From the NCBI RefSeq assembly GCF_003044275.1, contig NZ_PZPL01000001.1, positions 496,001 to 560,000 of the forward strand: a stretch of DNA of 64,000 bases. Reading direction: 5' to 3'. This stretch comes from Rathayibacter caricis DSM 15933 (GTDB lineage: Bacteria > Actinomycetota > Actinomycetes > Actinomycetales > Microbacteriaceae). The position numbers and the translations under genes are program-made. Below, one piece after another: positions 17,298-23,964 of the stretch. The notes beneath the pieces were generated by a model. The model saw only the letters and a list, made by a program, of their open reading frames with translations, was not told the origin of the DNA and searched no databases. The first letter of the stretch is position 1; every line of letters starts with the position of its first letter.

Positions 17298-18172
17298 GCG
17301 AGTTCCTCCAGTGCCAGGACGACCTGCTCGGCCGACGGGACTTTGTGATGCCATTCGACGCGGTCCTCGATGAAGGAGACGCCCTTGCCCTTGATGGTGT
17401 TCGCGATGACCGCGACCGGCTTGCCGGTGGTCGAGGGCCCGAAGGCCTCGAGGAGCTGGCCCCAGTCGTGGCCGTCGATGATGCGCAGCTCGAAGCCGAA
17501 GGCGAGGAGCTTCTCGTCCAGCGGGTCGAGCGAGGAGGTGTCCTCGGTGCGGGCGCCCTGCTGGAGGCGGTTGCGGTCGACGATCGCGGTGAGGTTGTCG
17601 AGGCCGTAGTGGGCGGCCGTCATGAGGGCCTCCCAGTTGCTGCCCTCCTGCATCTCGCCGTCGCCCATGACGGCGAAGACGCGGGAGCCGTCCTCACTGA
17701 GCTTGGCCGCGAGGGCCTGGCCGACGGCGACGGGCAGACCGTGACCGAGCGGACCCGTGTTGGTCTCGACTCCGGGGACCTTGTTGCGGTTGGGGTGGCC
17801 GTTGAGGGCCGAGAGCGGGGCCATGAACGTCGTGAGCTCGCTCGGGGAGAAGTAGCCGCAGCTCGCGAGAGTCGCGTAGAGCGCCGCGGCGCAGTGGCCC
17901 TTGCTGAGGATGAAGCGGTCGCGACCGGGCTTCGCGGGGTCGGACGGGTCGATGCGGAGCGTCGAGTTGAACAGCGTCGTGAGGATGTCGGTGACCGAGA
18001 AGTCGCCGCCGATGTGGCCGAGGCCGGCGGTGTCGATCATGCGGACGATGTCGCGGCGGGTGTGCCGCGCGCGCTCGTCGAGGAGGCGGTCGCGGACGTC
18101 GGCCGGCGCCTGTGCCAGTTCGGAGGTCAGCTCTCGCCATCGAGCGAGCTGACCGGTGTCGGCTTCGAGCAT
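17294..18172 (-). CDS. transketolase N-terminal subunit (split transketolase)
   Basis: A 292-residue thiamine-diphosphate-binding subunit. The conserved histidine block GHIGGDFSVTDIL is near residue 52, RDRFILSKGHCAAALYA near residue 85, GPLGHGLPVAVG near residue 141, and the ThDP motif GDGEMQEGSNWEA ending in VDRN near residues 170-203. It is the first gene of the eight-gene minus-strand operon. The start codon is preceded by a palindrome (18174-18187) that covers the ribosome-binding region, so repressor binding there could also affect translation initiation. Confidence 0.93.
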   Translation of the reverse strand: MLEADTGQLARWRELTSELAQAPADVRDRLLDERARHTRRDIVRMIDTAGLGHIGGDFSVTDILTTLFNSTLRIDPSDPAKPGRDRFILSKGHCAAALYATLASCGYFSPSELTTFMAPLSALNGHPNRNKVPGVETNTGPLGHGLPVAVGQALAAKLSEDGSRVFAVMGDGEMQEGSNWEALMTAAHYGLDNLTAIVDRNRLQQGARTEDTSSLDPLDEKLLAFGFELRIIDGHDWGQLLEAFGPSTTGKPVAVIANTIKGKGVSFIEDRVEWHHKVPSAEQVVLALEELA

Positions 18173-18173
18173 T

Positions 18174-18187
18174 TGAATACCTATTCA
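18174..18187 (-). promoter_or_regulatory. palindromic operator candidate in front of the transketolase operon
   Basis: On the minus strand TGAATA and TATTCA arms are separated by GG. The site ends two bases before the start codon of the first operon gene and lies downstream of the promoter at 18221-18249. TGAAT..ATTCA spacing resembles operators of DeoR/SorC regulators, and a SorC gene flanks the other end of the operon. Confidence 0.55.
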
Positions 18188-18220
18188 GTAGCGGGTGAAC
18201 GTGCTGTCTGTGGTCGTGAC

Positions 18221-18249
18221 TTTATACACGGGCGGCAGCAGATGGCAAT
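18221..18249 (-). promoter_or_regulatory. sigma-70 type promoter of the sugar operon
   Basis: Reading the minus strand, TTGCCA (18249-18244) is followed after 17 bases by TATAAA (18226-18221). This is close to consensus and points into the transketolase operon, giving a leader of about 45 bases that contains the palindrome at 18174-18187. Confidence 0.65.
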
Positions 18250-18293
18250 GCTTTCCGATGGATCGAGTCCCGATCACGCTCGGTCCGCGCTCT

Positions 18294-18321
18294 TTGACAC
18301 GCCCCGCGGCCTCGCGATACG
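18294..18321 (+). promoter_or_regulatory. promoter of the rhaM-rhaI pair
   Basis: TTGACA at 18294-18299 and GATACG at 18316-18321 with a 16-base spacer, pointing to rhaM. The LacI-type operator at 18336-18353 begins about 15 bases beyond the -10 hexamer, where a repressor would block initiation. Confidence 0.6.
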
Positions 18322-18335
18322 CTCGGCGGGCACTC

Positions 18336-18353
18336 GTGTGAAACGATTCACAC
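18336..18353. promoter_or_regulatory. LacI-type operator before rhaM-rhaI
   Basis: An 18-bp near-perfect palindrome, GTGTGAAACGATTCACAC: seven-base arms around a centre with the CpG typical of LacI-family operators. One mismatch pair flanks the central CG. The gene set next to it has a SorC, not a LacI, regulator, so the binding protein may be encoded elsewhere. Confidence 0.7.
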
Positions 18354-18379
18354 ACCCCTCCGAACGAAGGAGCCGCTCG

Positions 18380-18772
18380 ATGCCGAGTGACGTCCCCCTC
18401 ACCCGGGTCTGCTTCCAGCTCCAGGTGAAGCCCGACCGCCTCGAGGAGTACAAGGAGCGCCACGCGGCCGTGTGGCCCGACATGCTGAGGGCCCTGAAGG
18501 CCACCGGCTGGAACAACTACTCGCTCTTCGTCCGCGAGGACGGGCTGCTCATCGGCTACGTCGAGACGCCCTCGATCGTCGACGCGCAGGCCGCCATGGC
18601 CCGCACCGAGGTCAACGCCCGCTGGCAGGCCGAGATGGGCGAGTTCTTCGTCGACCTCGACGGCGCGCCGGACGAGGGCTTCCTCCCCCTGACCGAGGTC
18701 TTCCACCTGGAGGACCAGCTCGCGGCGCTCGACGCCGCTCCCACCCCTCTCGCAGAAGGACACGCCTCGTGA
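18380..18772 (+). CDS. rhaM: L-rhamnose mutarotase family protein (RhaM)
   Basis: A 130-residue cytoplasmic protein of the RhaM fold: RVCFQLQVKPDRLEEYKERHAAVWP at the N-terminus contains the conserved histidine in RHAAVWP, then GWNNYSLF and GYVETP, and the W in NARWQAEM. The family interconverts anomers of L-rhamnose so that the isomerase gets its preferred form. The ATG follows GAAGGAG. Its stop overlaps the isomerase start (GTGA, 18769-18772), so the two are made together. Confidence 0.88.
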   Translation: MPSDVPLTRVCFQLQVKPDRLEEYKERHAAVWPDMLRALKATGWNNYSLFVREDGLLIGYVETPSIVDAQAAMARTEVNARWQAEMGEFFVDLDGAPDEGFLPLTEVFHLEDQLAALDAAPTPLAEGHAS

Positions 18773-19938
18773 CCGAACTCACCCCCGACGTCCTCAGCCA
18801 GCTCGAGCAGCAGGCGATCGAACTGCCCTCGTGGGCCTTCGGCAACGCCGGCACCCGCTTCAAGGTGTTCGCCACTCCCGGCACGCCCCGCACCATCGAG
18901 GAGAAGATCTCGGACGCGGCGACCGTCAACGAGCTCACCGGACTGGCGCCGACCGTCGCGCTGCACATCCCGTGGGACAAGGTGGACGACTACTCGGCGC
19001 TCGGCGACTACGCCGCGTCGAAGGGCGTGGCGCTGGGCACCATCAACTCCAACACCTTCCAGGACGACGACTACAAGTTCGGCTCGCTCACGCACTCCGA
19101 CCCGGTGATCCGCCAGAAGGCGATCGACCACCACCTCGCCTGCATCGACATCATGGACGCGACCGGCTCGCGCGACCTCAAGATCTGGCTCGCCGACGGC
19201 TCGAACTACCCCGGCCAGCAGGACATCCGCGGCCGCCAGGACCGTCTCGCCGACTCCCTCGCGACCATCTACGAGCGCCTGGGCGCCGAGCAGCGGATGG
19301 TGCTCGAGTACAAGTTCTTCGAGCCCGCGTTCTACCACATGGATGTGCCGGACTGGGGCACCTCGTACGCGCATGTGGCCGCGCTGGGTGACCGCGCACT
19401 GGTCTGCCTCGACACCGGCCACCACGCCCCGGGCACCAACATCGAGTTCATCGTCGCCCAGCTGCTGCGCCTCGGGAAGCTCGGCTCGTTCGACTTCAAC
19501 TCGCGCTTCTACGCCGACGACGACCTGATCGTCGGAGCCGCCGACCCGTTCCAGCTGTTCCGGATCCTCTTCGAGGTGGTGCGCGGAGGCGGCTACGGCC
19601 CCGACTCGCCCGTCGCGTTCATGCTCGACCAGTGCCACAACGTCGAGGACAAGATCCCCGGCCAGATCCGCTCGGTGCTGAACGTGCAGGAGATGACGGC
19701 GCGCGCGCTGCTCGTCGACCGCGCGGAGCTCGAGAAGGCGCAGCTCGCGGGCGACGTGCTCGGCGCGAACGGGATCCTGATGGACGCCTTCTACTCGGAC
19801 GTGCGCCCGGCTCTCGCCGCCTGGCGCGAGACCCGCGGCCTGCCCGCGGACCCGATGCGCGAGTACGCCGCATCGGGCCGCGCCGAGCAGCTCGCCGCCG
19901 AGCGCGTCGGCGGCACCCAGTCCAGCTGGGGCGCCTGA
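18769..19938 (+). CDS. rhaI: L-rhamnose isomerase-family sugar isomerase
   Basis: A 389-residue TIM-barrel isomerase of the rhizobial/actinobacterial L-rhamnose isomerase group, not the E. coli RhaA type. Landmarks are GNAGTRFKVF near residue 25, LHIPWDKVDDY, KIWLADGSNYPGQ with the metal-site residues, LEYKFFEPAFYH, CLDTGHHAPGTNIEF and FDFNSRFYADDDL. It converts an aldose to the 2-ketose. The pair RhaM-RhaI fits L-rhamnose, but no rhamnulose-phosphate aldolase is present; the adjacent kinase and split transketolase would instead suit a ketose such as apulose. Start is the GTG inside the overlap with rhaM. Confidence 0.88.
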   Translation: MTELTPDVLSQLEQQAIELPSWAFGNAGTRFKVFATPGTPRTIEEKISDAATVNELTGLAPTVALHIPWDKVDDYSALGDYAASKGVALGTINSNTFQDDDYKFGSLTHSDPVIRQKAIDHHLACIDIMDATGSRDLKIWLADGSNYPGQQDIRGRQDRLADSLATIYERLGAEQRMVLEYKFFEPAFYHMDVPDWGTSYAHVAALGDRALVCLDTGHHAPGTNIEFIVAQLLRLGKLGSFDFNSRFYADDDLIVGAADPFQLFRILFEVVRGGGYGPDSPVAFMLDQCHNVEDKIPGQIRSVLNVQEMTARALLVDRAELEKAQLAGDVLGANGILMDAFYSDVRPALAAWRETRGLPADPMREYAASGRAEQLAAERVGGTQSSWGA

Positions 19939-19951
19939 CGCCCCGCCTCCC

Positions 19952-20056
19952 CTGCTGATCGAGTAGCCCGCGCAGCGGGCGTCTCGAGATCCCCGTCACC
20001 CGTACCCCCGGCGAACGCGGGTCTCGATACGCCCCTCCGGGGCTACTCGACCAGCA
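19952..20056. repeat. dispersed palindromic repeat R1
   Basis: Outer arms CTGCTGATCGAGTAG and GGCTACTCGACCAGCA, inner GTCTCGAGATC facing GGGTCTCGATACGC, plus CGCGCAGCGGG and CCCCTCCGGGG mini-hairpins. It sits right after the isomerase gene and may double as its terminator. Confidence 0.85.
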
Positions 20057-20074
20057 AGCGGGATCTGAGGGGAC

Positions 20075-20144
20075 GCAGAACCAAGGCTGAGCGGCCGGAT
20101 GGCGCGGATCGGCGCGGAACCGCGACGCTCAGCCTTACTTCTGC
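20075..20144. repeat. inverted repeat R2, divergent copy
   Basis: GCAGAA and AAGGCTGAGCG at 20075-20093 pair with CGCTCAGCCTT and TTCTGC at 20126-20144, leaving two-base gaps within the arms. Related copies with GCAGAACCTCGGCTG arms lie at 34435-34504 and 42397-42465. Confidence 0.65.
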
Positions 20145-20206
20145 AGCCCGGGCTGGCGCACCGCGCGACGTCCCGCGCCATCCCGCCCCGGCTCTCACGT
20201 CGCTGC

Positions 20207-20275
20207 TACTGTGGAGTCGATCGACCCCCTCCCAAGCCTCTCCACGATGCTCACATGGGAGGGGCCTTTTCTTTG
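20207..20275 (+). ncRNA. hairpin RNA candidate in front of the Abi gene
   Basis: A perfect nine-base stem (CCCCTCCCA at 20226-20234, TGGGAGGGG at 20256-20264) encloses a 21-base loop and is followed by the T-rich run CCTTTTCTTT, as in a small terminated RNA. TACTGT at 20207-20212 could be a -10 element giving a transcript of about 55 bases. Short structured RNAs are known upstream of AbiF-type genes (the AbiF RNA motif); whether this is a member needs a covariance-model search. It could also be a simple attenuator of the Abi gene. Confidence 0.55.
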
Positions 20276-20291
20276 TCCCGAGGAGGCCGAC

Positions 20292-21206
20292 GTGGGCCTC
20301 AAGCCCGGTCTCTCCACCCCGCAGCTGGTGCGCCTCCTCCTCGACCGCGGTCTCGAGATCGCCGATCCGGACGCCTGCGCCCGCTTCCTCGACGTGCAGG
20401 GCTACTACCGGTTCTCCGGATACCTCCGGTACTTCCAGCGCGCACCCCACCGCGGAGACGACCGCTTCGAAGAGGGGAGCACGTTCGAGGCGGTCAGGGC
20501 GGTCTACGACGCGGACGCACTCCTCCGCGAGACGCTCACGGGCCCGCTGGCTCGTGCCGAGTTGCTCCTGAGGAGCCGGACTGCTCAGGCGATCGCCGAG
20601 ATCCACGGTCCGTACCGCACCTACCTCGAGACGGCCTTCTACACGGACGCGCCGAGCGCACAGCCGACTGCCGAGTCGTGCCTGAGGGACATCGAGCGGA
20701 GCAGGGAGCGGCACATCCTGCGGTACACGGACTCCACCGGAGCCACGCGGTTCGACGAGCTGACGGTGTGGTCGGCTGTGGAGGCCTGGTCGTTCGGCAC
20801 GTTGTCGAAGTGCATCGAGCGCGGTGACGGAGGAGCGCTGTCCGCAGCAGTGGCAGCGCGTCTCGGCGCGGCCCGGTCCGGCTTCGCCTCCCGCGTGAGA
20901 GCTCTGGTCTACCTGCGCAACAGATGCGCCCATCACAGTCGCCTCTGGAACCACTCGCTCATCGATGCGGGCCCCACACCCAACAACGTCCGCGCGAAGG
21001 CGAAGCGCCTCGCCGGCCAGTTCGATCCGCGCTCAGTGCTCGACGCGGTCGCGTCTCTCGACGACATCCTCCGCCGGGGCGAGGGCGGGCTTCCCGCACT
21101 TCCCGGCCTGGTCGAGAAGCACGCCTCCCACGCAGTGCTGTGGCGAGGTCTCGCCGCACCGCAGAGCCCGCGCGATCACACCGCGGCCACCGCGCCCGCT
21201 CGGTGA
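20292..21206 (+). CDS. Abi_2 (AbiD/AbiF-like) abortive-infection HEPN protein
   Basis: A 304-residue cytoplasmic protein. The N-terminus LSTPQLVRLLLDRGLEIADPDACARFLDVQGYYRFSGYLRYF is typical of the Abi_2 family, and the second half holds the HEPN ribonuclease signature R-x4-H: RNRCAH with R209 and H214, followed by SRLWNHSL. Such proteins are RNA-targeting effectors of phage abortive infection. The GTG start follows an ideal GAGGAGG; upstream in-frame starts would run through the hairpin. Its neighbours are metabolic, so it is an isolated defence gene. The pairing with a hairpin RNA suggests RNA-controlled toxicity. Confidence 0.85.
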   Translation: MGLKPGLSTPQLVRLLLDRGLEIADPDACARFLDVQGYYRFSGYLRYFQRAPHRGDDRFEEGSTFEAVRAVYDADALLRETLTGPLARAELLLRSRTAQAIAEIHGPYRTYLETAFYTDAPSAQPTAESCLRDIERSRERHILRYTDSTGATRFDELTVWSAVEAWSFGTLSKCIERGDGGALSAAVAARLGAARSGFASRVRALVYLRNRCAHHSRLWNHSLIDAGPTPNNVRAKAKRLAGQFDPRSVLDAVASLDDILRRGEGGLPALPGLVEKHASHAVLWRGLAAPQSPRDHTAATAPAR

Positions 21207-21250
21207 CGTGCTCGCTGCGGAGGCGCGCACCGCGTCGATCCGCTGATGCC

Positions 21251-22165
21251 TCACTTCTGCAGGTCGGCCCCGCGCACTGCGCGGCTCAGGGCCTCGATCA
21301 CGTCGTGCGCCGAGCCGCGGCCCGCGCGGGTGGGCACCAGCGGGTAGACGTGGAGCTGCCCGACGGCCTCGTGCAGCTCGAACGGCACGCAGGCCGCCGC
21401 GGCCTTCGCCGCCAGCAGGTGCACGTCGGGGTTCAGCACGTCGCGGGTGCCGGTGAACACGGTCAGCGGCCCAAGTCCGGCGTACTCCCCGAACAGCGGG
21501 CTCACCGCCGGATCGAGCAGGTCGAGCTCCCCGCGCCAGTGCTCCGCGAGCACGCGGCCGCCGGGGGTGCCGAGCCACGGATCGGTCGGCTGCACCTCCG
21601 GGATGCGCGGGTTGCTCCACGAGAGGTCGAGCGCCGGCGAGATCAGCACGGTGCGCGGCAGCACCACGCCCTCGTCGCGGAGCGCCAGCGCCGTCGACAG
21701 CGCGATCTGCCCGCCGGCGGAGTCGCCCGCGAGGCAGGTCGGTCCGTGGCGCTCCAGGCTCCTGCGCACCAGGGCGAGAACGCCGTCGAGCGCTTCGAGA
21801 GCGGTGCCGAACGGCACCAGCGGGTAGATCGGCAGCGTGACGGCGATCGACGCCTCCGCCGCGATGCGGGCCGCGAGCCGCCAGTGCTGCGGGTGGATCT
21901 CGTTGACCCAGCCGCCGCCGTGCGCGTACACCGTCCCTCCGACCACGCGGCCCCGCGGAACCAGCGTGTACACGGGCCACCCGTCGACGTGCTCGACGTC
22001 CACGCGGATCCCGGACGCCAGCCGCGCCGGCGGCCCGTACGGCGCGGGACGCAGCTCCGCCTCGCGGATCCGCCGCCGGGCCCCCTCCTCGGTCACGAAC
22101 GTGCGGTTCGCTCGCGCGAGCCGCAGCGCGAGCGGGACGAGGGCGTCGGGCACCGTGAGGGTCAT
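21251..22165 (-). CDS. alpha/beta-hydrolase, HSL-type esterase
   Basis: A 304-residue esterase of the hormone-sensitive-lipase group. The oxyanion motif HGGGW is near residue 86, the nucleophile elbow GDSAGG near residue 150, the acid in GTRDVLNPD and the histidine in QLHVYPL near the end. It is cytoplasmic with no signal peptide. It lies on the same strand as the Baeyer-Villiger monooxygenase, whose ester or lactone product it may hydrolyse. Confidence 0.9.
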   Translation of the reverse strand: MTLTVPDALVPLALRLARANRTFVTEEGARRRIREAELRPAPYGPPARLASGIRVDVEHVDGWPVYTLVPRGRVVGGTVYAHGGGWVNEIHPQHWRLAARIAAEASIAVTLPIYPLVPFGTALEALDGVLALVRRSLERHGPTCLAGDSAGGQIALSTALALRDEGVVLPRTVLISPALDLSWSNPRIPEVQPTDPWLGTPGGRVLAEHWRGELDLLDPAVSPLFGEYAGLGPLTVFTGTRDVLNPDVHLLAAKAAAACVPFELHEAVGQLHVYPLVPTRAGRGSAHDVIEALSRAVRGADLQK

Positions 22166-22205
22166 CCCGCGAGCATCACCGACGGCGGTGGGCGGACGCT
22201 GGACG

Positions 22206-22934
22206 TCAGCGACGCCGGATCGGCGCCACTCCGTTCCCGACCGGGTGGTGCAGATCTCGGATGAGCCGCGCCAGCAGATCGGGCTTCTCGACGAGCGCGC
22301 CGTGGGTCGCTCTCGGCAGGATCGCCAGCTCGCCGTCCGGCAGCGCCTCGTACATCGCGACCAGGTGCTCGAACCGCACCTCGTCGTCGTCTCCGGCCAC
22401 CACGAGCACGGGCAGGTCGAGCCGCGCGAGGTCCTCGACGGCGAGCGAGGGCTCCGTCTCGTGAAGACGCGCGGCCTTCGCGACGACCACCGGCCAGTGC
22501 TCGCGCCCGTCGGGTGACAGCTCGGCGTAGGCGTCGCCGAGGAACTCCGGCGGCTCCCCGTCGAGCACGCCCTCGCGCCAGCCGTCGTGGTGGAACACCC
22601 CGGAGCCGACGACGAGCGTCCGCACGAGATCGGGTCGCCGGAGGGCCAGGTGGAGTCCGACGATCGCCCCGTCGCTCCAGCCGACGACGTGCGCGGGCGG
22701 GAGCGCGAGCTCGTCCAGCACCGCCGCCACCGCGTCGGCCGCGTCGACGAAGCTCCACTCCCCGTCGACGTCCGGCGACCGCCCGTGCCCCGGCCGGTCG
22801 ACCACGACCCAGCGGTGATCGGGCAGGTTCTCGAGGAGTGGCGCCATCGAGCGGGAGTCGGTGCCGCCGGGATGCAGGGCGAGCAGCGGATCGCCCTCGC
22901 CCGAGACCGAGCGCCAGATGCGGGAGGTGTCCAT
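22206..22934 (-). CDS. alpha/beta-hydrolase
   Basis: A 242-residue alpha/beta-hydrolase fold: LLALHPGGTDSRSM near residue 17 (oxyanion region), VVVDRPGHGRS near residue 43, GWSDGAIVGLHLAL as nucleophile elbow with serine near residue 85, acid in VVAGDDDEV, and ATHGALVEKP with the catalytic histidine. It has its own leaderless promoter (TACGGT six bases before the ATG). It may be a lactone, ester or carboxylester hydrolase in the ketone pathway; the substrate is unknown. Confidence 0.85.
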   Translation of the reverse strand: MDTSRIWRSVSGEGDPLLALHPGGTDSRSMAPLLENLPDHRWVVVDRPGHGRSPDVDGEWSFVDAADAVAAVLDELALPPAHVVGWSDGAIVGLHLALRRPDLVRTLVVGSGVFHHDGWREGVLDGEPPEFLGDAYAELSPDGREHWPVVVAKAARLHETEPSLAVEDLARLDLPVLVVAGDDDEVRFEHLVAMYEALPDGELAILPRATHGALVEKPDLLARLIRDLHHPVGNGVAPIRRR

Positions 22935-22940
22935 GCCGAG

Positions 22941-22946
22941 ACCGTA
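22941..22946 (-). promoter_or_regulatory. -10 hexamer of a leaderless gene
   Basis: TACGGT on the minus strand, six bases before the ATG at 22934, the geometry of a leaderless actinobacterial transcript. Confidence 0.5.
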
Positions 22947-22983
22947 CGCCTGCGCGGGAGGACCGGCATCCGTTAGGCGCCGG

Positions 22984-23964
22984 TCAGCGCGCCGGCACCC
23001 CCTCCGCGAGCGCCTCGAAGGTGTGCACGAAGCCGCCGTCCGCGCCGCTGATCGTCGCGTACGCCTCGGTCGTGCCGGGCCGGATCGCGATGTTCGTGGC
23101 CGAGCTCACGCCCGACTCCGCGACCGTCACCGTCTGCAGCAGGGTGCCGGAGGTGTCGTAGACGAGGATCTCCGGTCGGCTGTGCAGGCCGACGTAGAGG
23201 TTGCCGTCGACCGCGATCGAGTCGAGCTGGCCGATGCCGGGCGAGGCGTGGATCGCCGGGAACGCGGTGGCGACCTCGGTGCCGTCCGCGGTCAGCGTGA
23301 GGCGGTCGATCCGATTGCCCGTGTTCATGCTGACCCAGAGCTCGCGGTGGTCGGGCGAGAAGGCGATGCCGTTGGGCGAGGGCAGCTCGTCGGCCAGCAC
23401 CGACGCCGAGCCGCTCGACGGATCGACGCGCACGACGCGTCCGGACGCCTCCCAGTACGGGTCCTGCGCCCCCGCCGCGTCGGTGACGTAGAGAGCGCCG
23501 TCGGCACCGAAGTCGAGGTCGTCCGGCTGCATCGGCACGCCGTCCACCGGTCCCCCGGCGATCTCGCGCACGTCCTCGCCGTCGGCCGTCATGCTCCGGA
23601 CGGCACCGCCGAGGAAGTCGGTGACGTACAGGCGTCCGTCCGCCCCGAACTGCGCAGAGGTGAGGGCGGAGGAGTCGTCGGTCCAGACCGGTTCGACGCT
23701 CTCGTCGTCGAGGTCGATCCGGAGCACCTTGCCCTCGCCGGGCGGGGCCGTCACGTCGACGACGTAGAGGCCGCCGTCGGGGCCGAACACGGGCCCCTCG
23801 AGCAGCGTCATGCCCGTGGTCTCGTGCACCTCGGTCACCTGCAGCACGCGCTCGGCGGTCACGACCGACGGAGCCGCCTCCGCCCCCGCCGGGTCCCCCG
23901 CCTCCGTGCATCCCGCCAGAGCCCCGGCGAGCAGCACCGGCACAGCGATCGCCCGCCGCCTCAT
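22984..23964 (-). CDS. SMP-30/gluconolactonase-like beta-propeller lipoprotein
   Basis: A 326-residue exported lipoprotein (lipobox ALAGC, cysteine 19). The mature part is a six-bladed propeller of the SMP-30/NHL type, with repeated FGADGRLYVTD, FGADGALYVTD and FSPDHRELWVS strands and LEGPVFGPDGGLYVVDV near the start, where the family has its metal-binding glutamate. It could open a lactone outside the membrane or bind a ligand. Its start overlaps the BVMO stop by four bases (ATGA, 23961-23964), so it belongs functionally with the monooxygenase. Confidence 0.82.
   Translation of the reverse strand: MRRRAIAVPVLLAGALAGCTEAGDPAGAEAAPSVVTAERVLQVTEVHETTGMTLLEGPVFGPDGGLYVVDVTAPPGEGKVLRIDLDDESVEPVWTDDSSALTSAQFGADGRLYVTDFLGGAVRSMTADGEDVREIAGGPVDGVPMQPDDLDFGADGALYVTDAAGAQDPYWEASGRVVRVDPSSGSASVLADELPSPNGIAFSPDHRELWVSMNTGNRIDRLTLTADGTEVATAFPAIHASPGIGQLDSIAVDGNLYVGLHSRPEILVYDTSGTLLQTVTVAESGVSSATNIAIRPGTTEAYATISGADGGFVHTFEALAEGVPAR

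Noticed and set aside
18769..19938. A plain rhamnose pathway as the full explanation
   Set aside because: The isomerase and mutarotase fit rhamnose, but no rhamnulose-phosphate aldolase or lactaldehyde enzyme is in the locus, and a transketolase pair would be unusual for rhamnulose. Kept as an alternative only.
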